Source of the DNA: Paenibacillus xylanexedens
GTDB lineage: Bacteria > Bacillota > Bacilli > Paenibacillales > Paenibacillaceae
Reading direction: 5' to 3'
NCBI RefSeq assembly: GCF_007680605.1
Contig: NZ_VEIO01000011.1
Location: forward strand, 27,261 to 91,260
DNA: 64,000 nt
Shown here: positions 17,425 through 26,686 of the stretch, in pieces
Numbering within the stretch: position 1 is the first letter of the stretch
Layout: each line of letters opens with the position of its first letter
Program-made: the position numbers and the translations under genes
Notes under the pieces: generated by a model
Database searches by the model: none
What the model saw: the letters and a program-made list of their open reading frames with translations, nothing else
What the model was told of the DNA's origin: nothing

Positions 17425-18750
17425 ATGAAGCGTAAACGTATTTGGAGAAACACCGCAGCAGGGCTGAGTGCCAGCATGCTGGCAGGTATGTTGCTACTTA
17501 CACCGTCCACATTACCGGCACATGCTGCTGACGCCAAAACGGCCGTATTACCTGTGGCTTCAAATGAAGCATCGCTTACAGCAACCAAGAAAGATGCCTC
17601 CGCTGTAACCAAAGAGTTCCGGATCGTCACATTGGGTGACTCCATTACCGTAGGATATGAGCCGAAGATGACCACATTGCCTTATGGTTACGTTGAGCGT
17701 TTGCAAGAACAAGGCTTGCTCCATGGGCGCACGCAAGTAGATAACTTCGGCATCGCTGGACTTAAAACGAGTGGTTTGAAGAGCTTTACCGATGCGATCA
17801 AAGAAGGTAAGGCGCTGACTTCCGAAGCCATTCAGCCGAGTTTGCCTGATCCAAGAGCAGGACAGATCGGAGCTAATACGGCTGCGCTCCGTGAAAGCAT
17901 TGCACAGGCTAATCTGGTAGCGATGACAATCGGCGGCAATGATGTCTCGGAGCTTCTAGGTACGGCGAATACGATGAGTGATCAAGAGTTACAAGAGAAA
18001 GTAAAAGAATTGCTGTCAACGTATACAACGAATGTTACTGATATCATTAATGATATTCATGCGATTAATCCATCTGCGCGGATTGTTATTGCCGACCAGT
18101 ACCAGCCGATGCCAGCAGTAGCCGGCAAAGAGCTGTATGCCAAGCTGATGCAGGCTTCAGAGGGCTTCACACAAACGATTGACGGGATTGCTGCCCAGTT
18201 CACAGCCCAAGGAGCTGATGTGAAAGTAGCTCATGTAGCCAAAGATTTTGTGGGCGGCGAAGGCACGATGACACATATGATCAAAAATCGGGATTTCCAC
18301 CCGAATCAGCTTGGATATGCTGCTATTGCTGAAGAGTTTGCAAAAACCATCTGGGGTGACTACACGAAACTGACCGCGCCGGATGCAGGTCAACCGATGA
18401 ATATTATCGTTAGTGGCAAGACGCTGAACACACCGTATAAACCAGTGATTCGTAACGGCAAAAACTTCGTCGCGATCCAGGATATCGTGAATGCAGTGGG
18501 TGCCAAAACCGTTTGGGATAACAAAACGTCAACCGCAACCATTACCTACGGTGACCGCACAGTAGCTGTGAAGATCGGAGCGAATGCCGTGAAAGTGAAC
18601 GGTGCATCCGTTACAGTGGACACGCCGGCTTTCCTGAACAAAGTAGGCAAAGAAGCCAAAACGTATGTACCGGTGGCTATGGTAGCCGAAGGTCTTGGTT
18701 TTGACGTGCAGTATATCGCGAAGCTCAAAACGGTATTTGTAAATCCGTAA
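17425..18750 (+). CDS. secreted SGNH/GDSL hydrolase with copper-amine-oxidase-type domain
   Basis: 441 residues from the ATG at 17425, after AAAGGAG. The start MKRKRIWRNTAAGLSASMLAGMLLL..HAADA is a clear signal peptide with an A-H-A type cleavage site near residue 35. An SGNH esterase/lipase domain follows: VTLGDSITVGYE (catalytic Ser, block I), TIGGNDVSELLG (block III), and NRDFHPNQLGYAAIAEE (Asp/His block V). The last 120 residues (NIIVSGKTLNTPYKPVIRNGKNFVAIQDIVNAVG..) form the copper amine oxidase N-terminal-like domain that Paenibacillus attaches to many exported enzymes and that may aid wall contact or folding. Substrate unknown, probably an acyl or acetyl ester outside the cell. Confidence 0.88.
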   Translation: MKRKRIWRNTAAGLSASMLAGMLLLTPSTLPAHAADAKTAVLPVASNEASLTATKKDASAVTKEFRIVTLGDSITVGYEPKMTTLPYGYVERLQEQGLLHGRTQVDNFGIAGLKTSGLKSFTDAIKEGKALTSEAIQPSLPDPRAGQIGANTAALRESIAQANLVAMTIGGNDVSELLGTANTMSDQELQEKVKELLSTYTTNVTDIINDIHAINPSARIVIADQYQPMPAVAGKELYAKLMQASEGFTQTIDGIAAQFTAQGADVKVAHVAKDFVGGEGTMTHMIKNRDFHPNQLGYAAIAEEFAKTIWGDYTKLTAPDAGQPMNIIVSGKTLNTPYKPVIRNGKNFVAIQDIVNAVGAKTVWDNKTSTATITYGDRTVAVKIGANAVKVNGASVTVDTPAFLNKVGKEAKTYVPVAMVAEGLGFDVQYIAKLKTVFVNP

Positions 18751-18862
18751 GGTTGTTTATCAAAGTGCACATTCTTATGATTGAGCATGTAGATATCGAA
18801 CTTGTAAGTTTGAATATGTAGGAATGAATGTGTAAGAAGTGACCTTAATCCCAAAATATCAT

Positions 18863-18903
18863 TAGTGGCGTGGCAGGACATGTTCCTGACTCGTCACTTT
18901 TTT
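18863..18903 (+). terminator. rho-independent terminator of the SGNH hydrolase gene
   Basis: AGTGGCG..GGCAGGACATGTTCCTG..CGTCACT stem ending in TTTTTT at about 18897-18902. The stem is imperfect. Confidence 0.65.
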
Positions 18904-19000
18904 GTGCTGTTCTTTTTGGTCGATTGGATTCGTAAAATCAGTAGGAGATCGAGAAATAGAAATGGTGCCTGCCTTGAGGAAGTCAGGGGGCGGCCATATT

Positions 19001-19195
19001 CTAACGGTCAGGAGAAGCCTTATTCGGCTTGAAATAAGCCTTTTGAAATTCTAACGATCCGTAGAGACGCTATTTAAGGAAATTCCTTCGATTGACCCCT
19101 GTTTTACATGAAAATGCTCCCAATAGCGTCACTGGTGATCGTTAGATTTTGAAACCATGTCAAAATGGCCAAATAAGGTCTGTGGTGATCGTTAG
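19001..19195 (-). repeat. 195-bp nested palindromic element, copy 2 (reverse orientation)
   Basis: Motifs at 19001 (CTAACGGTC, one change), 19051, 19137 and 19187: offsets 0, +50, +136, +186, the same as copy 1. It aligns over its length with the reverse complement of copy 1. Outer modules end in CCTTATT, inner ones in CGCTATT. Noncoding. Confidence 0.9.
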
Positions 19196-19221
19196 CGGTG
19201 CAAGAGAGCAATAAGAGCACT

Positions 19222-19263
19222 GCAAGAGCGTTCAAGATCACAGCAAGGGCGTTCAAGATAACA
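19222..19263. repeat. 21-bp tandem duplication
   Basis: Two adjacent 21-bp units beginning GCAAGAGCGTTCAAGAT and GCAAGGGCGTTCAAGAT, with two differences. It lies just beyond element copy 2. Confidence 0.7.
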
Positions 19264-19866
19264 ACAGCAAGAACAATATATCCATAGCATTTCTCCGAAA
19301 TTGTCTCGCAACAAAGTAAAGTGATGAATGCATCGGCATTCCCTTGAACCTCTTCGTTTTTCGATTAACCCAAATACCTGCACATCTTTAGCCTAATATT
19401 GCCACCCTGAGAAACGTAACTCGCCGACAAACTGCCACATCCGCTCCCGAGTAACGCAGCAGTCCAGCCACTAGCTATATGCCCTCGTTTCTGAGGAACG
19501 AATCCCTTCTAACTTTAAAAGTCACCCCGACCCTGCAAGCTAATCAACATTGCCACGCAGATAAACATGTTCCACTAAAAAGTGTTATAGTCACCTACAT
19601 TGATCGTTGTATAGCTTCTCAGGTGACTCTATATGTTGCATAAATATGACTTGTCATTCGACCATGGATGTGTAAATATGAAAATAAATTACATGTAAGC
19701 TGAGTTTGTGCATACAGCAGGGTAGCAAACATACTTTTTAATTGTGATATCTTCCGCACCAAAATCAGATTAAGTTTACCGATATATTCAGATCTTTATC
19801 AGCTCGATACTAGGCCGGCATCCCTCTAATCCAGCAACCCTTCGCCAAGCAAAGGAGCGCTCCCGA

Positions 19867-21654
19867 GTGAGTAAATTTAAAAACGCTTTCACCACACTAC
19901 CCATTCACCACAAAACGATGTTGCTGATTGGCTTTTTGATGCTGATCAGCTTTGCTTTCTACGTATCTGTCATGCAGTACGTGTTGAATATATATGACCG
20001 CCAGATCTATGAGAAATCATCACAGGTGCTGAATATGTCTTCGGTTGGCATCGAGAACAAGCTACGGGAGTTATCCAATCTGTCCTTCAAAGTAATGTCG
20101 GATGAGCCGCTACAACAGTATCTATTGCAACTGGAGAAGGCGGAGACCGGATATGAGCGGAATAGTCTCCGTAAAAAGATTACAAACCGACTCGTTGCCT
20201 ACGCCGGTTCCGAGAAATACGTGTACTCCATGATCTTTATCGATAACGATAACAATGTCATGGCGGCAGGTAATCGCGAAGGCATCTCGGAGACGAAGCA
20301 AAAGGAGCTGATTTCGCTCGGTGAGCAGTATGCCGGTTCCAACGTATGGCTGGCAAGTGGAGATCAACAGGCGAGGTTGCTGTCGGTCAGACAGGTGAAG
20401 TCCTTTACGGGCGGATCATTTACGCTGGAAAAGCTGGGGACCCTGATTATCCGTGTGCGGCTGGATCGGATCGTACAGGATCAGATGCAGGAACCGGCAG
20501 AGGACTCACAGTTGCTGATCGTTGATGGGACGGAAGTCATCTACCCAACCGAATCCACCGTAAGCAAATCCGAAATTGCGGAAGAAATGAAGCGGACTCA
20601 ACCTTACGGAATTGCCACGTTGGAGCAGGGCAAATATTTTGTTGCAAGAGCCCATTCGTCCTATACCAGCTGGAATTATTTATATACCACGCCATTTGAT
20701 CAGATGTTCAAGCAGATTCAATTTGTCAAACAATTGGTCATGGTCATTTTTATTATGATCTTTCTGGTGGCCCTTGTGATTGGAGCCAAATTCTCGCGCA
20801 GTATCACCCATCCGATTGCTCAATTAATCAAGAAAATGCGTAATATTGAAAAAGGGGATCTGGATAAACTGGAGGAGGCAGCCCTTGGCAACATTCCCGT
20901 ATCTCCGCAAAACGAAGTCGGACTGCTGCATCGAACGTTCAAGATGATGTTACAGCGGATTCGAGAGCTGATTGATGAGAATTATGCGAAGCAGCTCGTC
21001 ATTCGTGAAACAGAGTTGAAAGCGCTTCAAGCGCAGATCAATCCACACTTTTTATATAACACGCTTGAATCCATTAACTGGCTTGCCAAAGTACAGAAAC
21101 AGCATCAAATCTCCGAGATGGTCGAGGCGCTGGGCTTCCTGCTACGTAGCTCGGTCAATATGTCCGAGAAGTGGATTACGCTGGAACGGGAGCTGGACAT
21201 CGTGCGTAGCTACGTTACGATTCAGCGTACCCGGTTCGAGGAAAGACTTGATTTTGACATGCATATTGCACCTGAGGTCGGAACAGCTCGAATTCCCAAG
21301 TTAACCTTACAGCCGCTTGTAGAGAATGCCATTCACTATGCACTTGAACCAAGCATCGAGCCTTGTCAGATTCGAATCCGTGCCAGAGCAGAAGGGGAGC
21401 GTATTCGGATCGAGGTAGAGGATAACGGGCCGGGCATGACCTCCGAATTTATGGAACGTTTACAGGAAGGTCAGATTCAGACCAGAGGACAGGGCATAGG
21501 GCTTACGAATATTCAGGAACGTCTAAGGTTGACCTTTGGCGATGAAGGCACCATGAGCATAAATAGCAAGCCTGGATCAGGAACTGTAGTATCGATCAGC
21601 ATACCTTGGATCAGAGAGGACGATGACGATGTACAAAGTGATGCTCGTAGATGA
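19867..21654 (+). CDS. YesM-family sensor histidine kinase
   Basis: 595 residues; GTG start with AAAGGAG 9 bp upstream. One membrane span at about 18-40, a long extracellular dCACHE-like sensor region (45-285), a second span (288-308, LVMVIFIMIFLVALVIGAKF), HAMP (310-365), then the His_kinase domain with phosphorylatable His394 in QAQINPHFLYNTLESINWL and a HATPase domain (PLVENAIHYALEP, DNGPGM, GQGIGLTNIQERL). This architecture belongs to the LytS/YesM group that pairs with AraC-type regulators next to sugar ABC transporters. It should sense an extracellular carbohydrate. Its end overlaps the regulator gene by 26 bp. Confidence 0.92.
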   Translation: MSKFKNAFTTLPIHHKTMLLIGFLMLISFAFYVSVMQYVLNIYDRQIYEKSSQVLNMSSVGIENKLRELSNLSFKVMSDEPLQQYLLQLEKAETGYERNSLRKKITNRLVAYAGSEKYVYSMIFIDNDNNVMAAGNREGISETKQKELISLGEQYAGSNVWLASGDQQARLLSVRQVKSFTGGSFTLEKLGTLIIRVRLDRIVQDQMQEPAEDSQLLIVDGTEVIYPTESTVSKSEIAEEMKRTQPYGIATLEQGKYFVARAHSSYTSWNYLYTTPFDQMFKQIQFVKQLVMVIFIMIFLVALVIGAKFSRSITHPIAQLIKKMRNIEKGDLDKLEEAALGNIPVSPQNEVGLLHRTFKMMLQRIRELIDENYAKQLVIRETELKALQAQINPHFLYNTLESINWLAKVQKQHQISEMVEALGFLLRSSVNMSEKWITLERELDIVRSYVTIQRTRFEERLDFDMHIAPEVGTARIPKLTLQPLVENAIHYALEPSIEPCQIRIRARAEGERIRIEVEDNGPGMTSEFMERLQEGQIQTRGQGIGLTNIQERLRLTFGDEGTMSINSKPGSGTVVSISIPWIREDDDDVQSDARR

Positions 21655-23182
21655 TGAACGTGTCATACTGGAGGGAATTTCCCAGGTGGTTGACTGGGCG
21701 GCTGCTGGGACAGAGCTTGTAGATACGGCCAGAAATGGAGTGGAAGCACTGGGCAAAATCGAAAGCGCCAAACCCGATATCATTATCACCGACATTTCCA
21801 TGCCGGGTCTGGATGGACTCGGTCTGATCGAGAAGGCGTCCGAGGCTTATCCGGCGGTACGATTTATCATGTTGTCCGGCTACAAGGAGTTTGAGTATGC
21901 TCGCAAGGCAATGCAGTATGGGGTTAAGCACTATCTGCTCAAACCCTGTAACGAGAATCAGATTCATGATGCCCTGGTTGAGCTGTTGCAGGAGCGCCAG
22001 GATGCGCAGGTGAAAGAACATGTTGCAGGAGAGATCAAGCAGCGTCTGCAACGAGTGCTTCCCCATGTGAAGGAACAGTTTCTGCTGGAGTTCATGACCA
22101 ATCGCACGTATGGACCCGTGGATTTGGCGTATTATCAGGATCTGTTCAATATGGAGCTTCAACAGAATAGCGTCCGTTTACTGTTGCTTCGGATAGTGGA
22201 TGAGCATGATTACAGCCATTTATTTGCGATTAAAAATATAGCTGCAGACCTGCTTCCGGATGTACTGTTAAGCACAACGATTGAAGGCAAGCTCTTGATT
22301 GTGCTGGCAGAACAATCCGATGTGAATGTACTCCAGGAACAGATTGAAGCGGTTCGCCAGACGTTTACCCGTCTGTACAGATTAGAGCTGACGGCTGCGC
22401 TCAGCGAAGCGGATCATATGACCCAGTCCCGGCGGTTGTTCCGCGAGGTGATGCAGTACTTGAATCATCGCTTTTTCATTGGAGAGGGCAAACTTATTAC
22501 CAAGAATGATGTGGTGCTGGCAGGGGAGTGTGACGGGGTGAATGTGGAGCAGGATGCCGAGCAACTGTGCCAGTTAATCAAATCGGGCAATACGGAGGAG
22601 GCTGCCGCCGAGGTACATCGTCTGTTCGAGCAGCTGGCAGACCAGAAGCTGGATATAGAGGTGACACGTGCTTATGTGGTGCAGTTATACTCTGCCATGA
22701 TTCAAGTTTGCCCGCCAGAGGAGGCAACCGATTTCACGCAGCGGATGGCGGAACTGACGCATATGGATACGCTAGCTGATTTGAATACATTTGTAGCAGA
22801 CAGTGCTACCCGTTTAACAGCTGGTTATTATAAAAATTACATCAGCCGTCAATCATCGGCAGTGGAGAAAATGATGGATATCGTGGACCGTCACTATGGT
22901 GAGGCTGACCTTTCCCTGAGTGGAGTAGCACATCAAATGTTATATATGAATCCGGACTATCTCGGCAAAATTTTCAAAAAAGTCACCGGCGAAAATTTCT
23001 CCAATTACGTTAATCGTCTTCGCATCGAACGGGCGTGTGAACATATCCGCAGAGGCGGGGATGTGAAGGTGTTCGAGCTGGCCGAATTGTTCGGTTTTGG
23101 AGGTAACTCGCAATATTTCAGTCAGGTATTCAAAAAATGGACCGGCATGACGCCTACGGAATACCGCAGATTCGGCATCTAA
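21629..23182 (+). CDS. YesN-family response regulator with AraC-type DNA-binding domain
   Basis: 517 residues from the ATG at 21629, 8 bp after AGAGAGGA; an ATG at 21623 is too close. Receiver domain at 1-120 with Asp55 (IIITDISMPGLDGLG) and K-P at LLKPCNENQ. A middle region of about 280 residues has no named motif. The AraC/XylS double HTH is at about 420-515 (YLGKIFKKVTGENFSNYVNRLRIERACEHI and ELAELFGFGGNSQYFSQVFKKWTGMTPTEYRR). It should activate the sugar transporter operon that starts 257 bp downstream. Confidence 0.92.
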   Translation: MYKVMLVDDERVILEGISQVVDWAAAGTELVDTARNGVEALGKIESAKPDIIITDISMPGLDGLGLIEKASEAYPAVRFIMLSGYKEFEYARKAMQYGVKHYLLKPCNENQIHDALVELLQERQDAQVKEHVAGEIKQRLQRVLPHVKEQFLLEFMTNRTYGPVDLAYYQDLFNMELQQNSVRLLLLRIVDEHDYSHLFAIKNIAADLLPDVLLSTTIEGKLLIVLAEQSDVNVLQEQIEAVRQTFTRLYRLELTAALSEADHMTQSRRLFREVMQYLNHRFFIGEGKLITKNDVVLAGECDGVNVEQDAEQLCQLIKSGNTEEAAAEVHRLFEQLADQKLDIEVTRAYVVQLYSAMIQVCPPEEATDFTQRMAELTHMDTLADLNTFVADSATRLTAGYYKNYISRQSSAVEKMMDIVDRHYGEADLSLSGVAHQMLYMNPDYLGKIFKKVTGENFSNYVNRLRIERACEHIRRGGDVKVFELAELFGFGGNSQYFSQVFKKWTGMTPTEYRRFGI

Positions 23183-23235
23183 CAGGGGATTAGAAATGGC
23201 AAAGCTATGATCATGCGAGGTCATACCATATCTCA

Positions 23236-23287
23236 AGAGGAGGATAACCAGCGCTTGGAGCGTCAGGGATGTCCTCCTCTGTTTTTT
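23236..23287 (+). terminator. rho-independent terminator
   Basis: AGAGGAGGA / TCCTCCTCT stem (23236-23244, 23272-23280) followed by GTTTTTT. It separates the sensor-regulator pair from the transporter operon. Confidence 0.8.
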
Positions 23288-23356
23288 GAACCAACAAGAC
23301 GGTTTTGTGTATTCAACTTGGATCGTACTTTTGCGAAAATGACAATATCAAGTTTG

Positions 23357-23370
23357 TGAAAGCGTTATCA
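23357..23370 (+). promoter_or_regulatory. cre site (CcpA operator)
   Basis: TGAAAGCGTTATCA matches the published catabolite-responsive element TGWAANCGNTNWCA at every fixed position. It stands 69 bp before the binding-protein start, where CcpA would repress the sugar operon when glucose is present. Confidence 0.8.
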
Positions 23371-23438
23371 GTATATCGTTAACAAGATGGAGATAACCCG
23401 TTCACAATACCATATCAGCATAAAAAGGGGAGATTGGC

Positions 23439-24728
23439 ATGGTGAAAAAGGCAATATTCCTGATGATGGCTGCGTTGCTTGTATTTACAGCAGCTTGTAG
23501 CTCAGGTGGAGGCAGTGAACAAGGGTCCGGGAGCAAGGGTGATTCGGTAAACCTGCGTATCGCATGGTGGGGCTCGGATACACGGCATGAATATACGCAG
23601 AAGGTCATCGACCTGTATAAAACGAAAAATCCAAACGTCAAAATCGATGTGGAATATGCTTCTTTTGACGACTACTGGAAGAAGCTTGCCCCGCAAGCCG
23701 CAGCCAACCAGCTGCCTGATATTATCCAGATGGATATTTCCTATATCAGCCAATATGCACAGAACGGCCAGCTTGAAGATCTCGCACCGTATCTGGGCAA
23801 CCAGATCAAGGTGGATGATGTGGCTGAGAATGTCATCAGCACAGGTGTAATTAACGGGAAACAGTACGGTGTACCTGCCGGGGTTAACGTCCTTGGTTTC
23901 CAATATGATCCTGCGTTGCTCAAGAAAGCAGGCGTAGATGCCATGCCGGAAAATCTGACATGGGAATCCTACGAAGCGCTTGGTAAACAAGCAGCAGAGA
24001 AGGGACTGTATCTGGATGGCGGCGTGGCTCCGGATATTTTCTTCCACTACTTCCTGCGTACCAAAGGCAAATCGCTCTACAACCCGGAAGGAACCGGACT
24101 TGGATATGATGACGACGCTCTGTTCGTAGAGTTTTTCGGATTAATGCAACGCATGATCGAGCAGAAGGCTGCGCCTTCGCCGGATGTGGCTAATCAAACG
24201 AAGGGCATCATTGAAGAGTCGGATTTGGTCAAAGAAAAAGGCATCGGCGTATGGCAATGGTCGAACCAATTCGTTGCGTTGCAACAGGTAGCTAACCGTC
24301 CGCTTGCGATTGCGCCAATGCCGGGACCGGATATGGAGAAAGGGCTTTATATGCAGCCAAGTATGTACTGGGGTGTAACGTCGAACTCCAAGGTGAAGGA
24401 AGAAGCAGCGAAGTTCATTGACTTCTGGGTGAATGACGAAGAAGCGAACAAACTGATCAAAGGAGAGCGCGGTGTGCCGATCTCCGGAAAAATCAAAGAG
24501 GCTATTGCTCCTGAACTGAGCGATGCAACGAAACAGGTATTCGAATTCGTGGCATCGATGGAGCCGAAAGCTTCTCCAATGAGCCCGCCACCACCGGTTG
24601 GATCACCTGAGGTCATTTCCTCACTCGCTGATGTCGTGGAAGAGCTGAACTTTGGTAAAATTACTGCCGAACAGGCGGCACAGACCTTCCGCAAAAATGC
24701 AGAATCCGTGCTTGCCAACAATAAATAA
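23439..24728 (+). CDS. ABC sugar-binding lipoprotein (CUT1 type)
   Basis: 429 residues. Lipoprotein signal MVKKAIFLMMAALLVFTAAC with the lipobox cysteine at residue 20, then a Gly/Ser-rich linker. The rest is the family-1 extracellular solute-binding fold: LRIAWWGSDTRHEYTQKVIDLYKTKNPNVKIDVEYASFDDYWKKLAPQAAANQLPDIIQMD, GVPAGVNVLGFQYDPALLKKAG. It captures an oligosaccharide outside the membrane for the two permeases that follow. By synteny with the B. subtilis yesMNOPQ genes it is the YesO equivalent, for rhamnogalacturonan breakdown products. No ATPase gene is in the operon, as is usual where MsmX-type ATPases are shared. Confidence 0.92.
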   Translation: MVKKAIFLMMAALLVFTAACSSGGGSEQGSGSKGDSVNLRIAWWGSDTRHEYTQKVIDLYKTKNPNVKIDVEYASFDDYWKKLAPQAAANQLPDIIQMDISYISQYAQNGQLEDLAPYLGNQIKVDDVAENVISTGVINGKQYGVPAGVNVLGFQYDPALLKKAGVDAMPENLTWESYEALGKQAAEKGLYLDGGVAPDIFFHYFLRTKGKSLYNPEGTGLGYDDDALFVEFFGLMQRMIEQKAAPSPDVANQTKGIIEESDLVKEKGIGVWQWSNQFVALQQVANRPLAIAPMPGPDMEKGLYMQPSMYWGVTSNSKVKEEAAKFIDFWVNDEEANKLIKGERGVPISGKIKEAIAPELSDATKQVFEFVASMEPKASPMSPPPPVGSPEVISSLADVVEELNFGKITAEQAAQTFRKNAESVLANNK

Positions 24729-24867
24729 CAATTGAATGATGGCTTGCTCGTCCCTCATGCAGGGATGGACGGGAAACGGGCTGCTCGCTGACGGCGAGGG
24801 CCTTTCCCCGTCCTGTCTGTAACATGAAGGCGTCAGCAAGCTGATCCATGAAGGAGGTACGTTCCAA

Positions 24868-25770
24868 TTGAGGCAGTATTCTTCATTGCGCAGAAACTTG
24901 ACGGGGTATGCTTTTATCAGCCCATTTATTATTGGTTTCCTGGGATTCACGCTCATCCCGATGTTTGTTTCCCTCTACATGTCGTTTACGAGTTATAACT
25001 TGTTCACCTCTCCCAAATGGATCGGGATGGACAACTATACCAAGATGTTTTTTGATGATCCGAAATACTGGAATTCGGTTAAGGTTACGTTTTTATATGT
25101 ATTCATCGGGGTGCCGTTAAGGCTGATCTTTGCCCTCTTTGTCGCAATGATTCTGAACACGGGCTCTCGTATGGTGGGAACGTATCGTACATTGTACTAT
25201 CTGCCTTCCATCATCGGCGGCAGCGTGGCCGTATCCATTATGTGGCGTAACCTGTTCAGTAACGAAGGCGTCATTAACAGTGCGATGACCGCCATCGGCA
25301 TTGGGCCGATCAGTTGGTTCGGTGACCCGGATGCGGCGCTTGTGATGCTGATCTCCCTGTCCGTATGGCAATTCGGTTCGTCGATGCTGATCTTCCTGGC
25401 AGGACTCAAAAACATCTCTCCCGAGATGTATGAGGCTGCAGGGGTGGATGGCGCGAATCCGGTTCGGAAATTTTTCAGCATTACGTTGCCATTGCTCAGT
25501 CCAATCGTGCTGTTCAATCTGATCATGCAGACGATCGGTGCATTTATGACCTTCGTGCCTGCGTACATCATCTCCAAAGGGGAGGGTGGCCCGATGGACG
25601 GAACGATGCTCTATTCGTTATATCTGTTCCGCCAGGCATTTATGTTTAACAACATGGGTTATGCTTCTGCCATGGCTTGGGTCATGTTGATCATGATTGG
25701 TGTGCTTACAGCGGCTGTATTCCTGACATCCAAGTTCTGGGTATTTTATGAATCTGAAGGAGGGAAGTAA
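24868..25770 (+). CDS. ABC sugar permease, MalF/UgpA-like (YesP equivalent)
   Basis: 300 residues from a TTG start, with AAGGAGG 10 bp before it. Six membrane spans. The inner-membrane permease signature is EMYEAAGVDGANPVRKFFSITLPLLSP (EAA loop, near 185-215), which contacts the shared ATPase. N-terminal LTGYAFISPFIIGFLGFTLIPM is typical of the CUT1 family. It forms the channel with the next gene. Confidence 0.92.
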   Translation: MRQYSSLRRNLTGYAFISPFIIGFLGFTLIPMFVSLYMSFTSYNLFTSPKWIGMDNYTKMFFDDPKYWNSVKVTFLYVFIGVPLRLIFALFVAMILNTGSRMVGTYRTLYYLPSIIGGSVAVSIMWRNLFSNEGVINSAMTAIGIGPISWFGDPDAALVMLISLSVWQFGSSMLIFLAGLKNISPEMYEAAGVDGANPVRKFFSITLPLLSPIVLFNLIMQTIGAFMTFVPAYIISKGEGGPMDGTMLYSLYLFRQAFMFNNMGYASAMAWVMLIMIGVLTAAVFLTSKFWVFYESEGGK

Positions 25771-25772
25771 TC

Positions 25773-26612
25773 ATGGTGTGGAGAAATGTAAAATGGCCCA
25801 TCTATCATCTGTTCGTTGCCGCACTTGCCCTCCTGATGCTCTACCCGGTGCTGTGGATGCTATTCAGTTCTTTCAAGGAGAGTCGCACGATTTTTGTGAC
25901 GGCTGAAAGCCTGTTTCCTACCGAATGGATCTGGTCAAACTATGTGGATGGCTGGAAAGGAACGGCTGGACGGCCGTTTATGGATTACATCACCAATTCA
26001 CTGATCATAGTGGTGATCTCTACGATTGGGGCAGTGCTGTCCTCGTCCCTAATCGCGTTTGGTTTTGCCAGACTGAATTTCAAAGGGCGTACCTTCTGGT
26101 TCTCGCTGATGATGCTTACGCTGATGTTGCCGCATGACGTCGTACTGGTTCCGCAGTATATTATCTTTACCAAGCTGGGCTGGCTGAACACGATTCTGCC
26201 GATTGTTGTACCTACATTCTTCGGAATGCCGTTTTTCATCTTCCTGATGGTTCAGTTTATTCGCACGATTCCCAAAGAACTGGATGAGGCTGCGACCATT
26301 GATGGTTGTAACAAATTCAGGCTCTATATCCAGATTATCATGCCACTGATCAAATCTTCGCTGGCAACAGCGGCAATCTTCTCCTTTTACTGGAGATGGG
26401 AAGACTTGCTCGGGCCGGTGCTGTATCTGAACTCGCCTGACAAGTATACGGTATCGATGGCGCTCAAGATGTTCCTCGATAGTGAATCTGCCTCCAACTG
26501 GGGCGCGATGTTCGCGATGTCGATTGTCAGTCTGGTGCCGGTCGTGGCTGTATTCTTCATCTTCCAGAAACAGATTGTGCAAGGCATGAGCACGAGTGGT
26601 TTGAAGGGGTAA
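25773..26612 (+). CDS. ABC sugar permease, MalG-like (YesQ equivalent)
   Basis: 279 residues starting 2 bp after the previous stop, with GGAGGGAAGTAATC before the ATG. Six spans and the EAA loop IPKELDEAATIDGCNKFRLYIQIIMPLIKS near 165-195. Start motif LLMLYPVLWMLFSSFKE is typical of MalG-type partners. It completes the importer with the binding protein and the MalF-like permease. Confidence 0.92.
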   Translation: MVWRNVKWPIYHLFVAALALLMLYPVLWMLFSSFKESRTIFVTAESLFPTEWIWSNYVDGWKGTAGRPFMDYITNSLIIVVISTIGAVLSSSLIAFGFARLNFKGRTFWFSLMMLTLMLPHDVVLVPQYIIFTKLGWLNTILPIVVPTFFGMPFFIFLMVQFIRTIPKELDEAATIDGCNKFRLYIQIIMPLIKSSLATAAIFSFYWRWEDLLGPVLYLNSPDKYTVSMALKMFLDSESASNWGAMFAMSIVSLVPVVAVFFIFQKQIVQGMSTSGLKG

Positions 26613-26686
26613 CGAGGTGAGATATCGGAACATTCCCAAATCAAGGTCGCATCAAACTAATAAGAATACGTGGAGGAGAAAAATTA

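Larger units (their letters stand above)
18751..19866. other. 1.1-kb gene-free region with terminator and structured element
   Basis: No convincing gene. It holds the terminator at 18863-18903, the 195-bp element at 19001-19195, a 21-bp tandem pair at 19222-19263 and then about 600 bp of plain AT-richer sequence leading to the YesM-like kinase, in which I recognise no clear promoter or riboswitch. Confidence 0.5.
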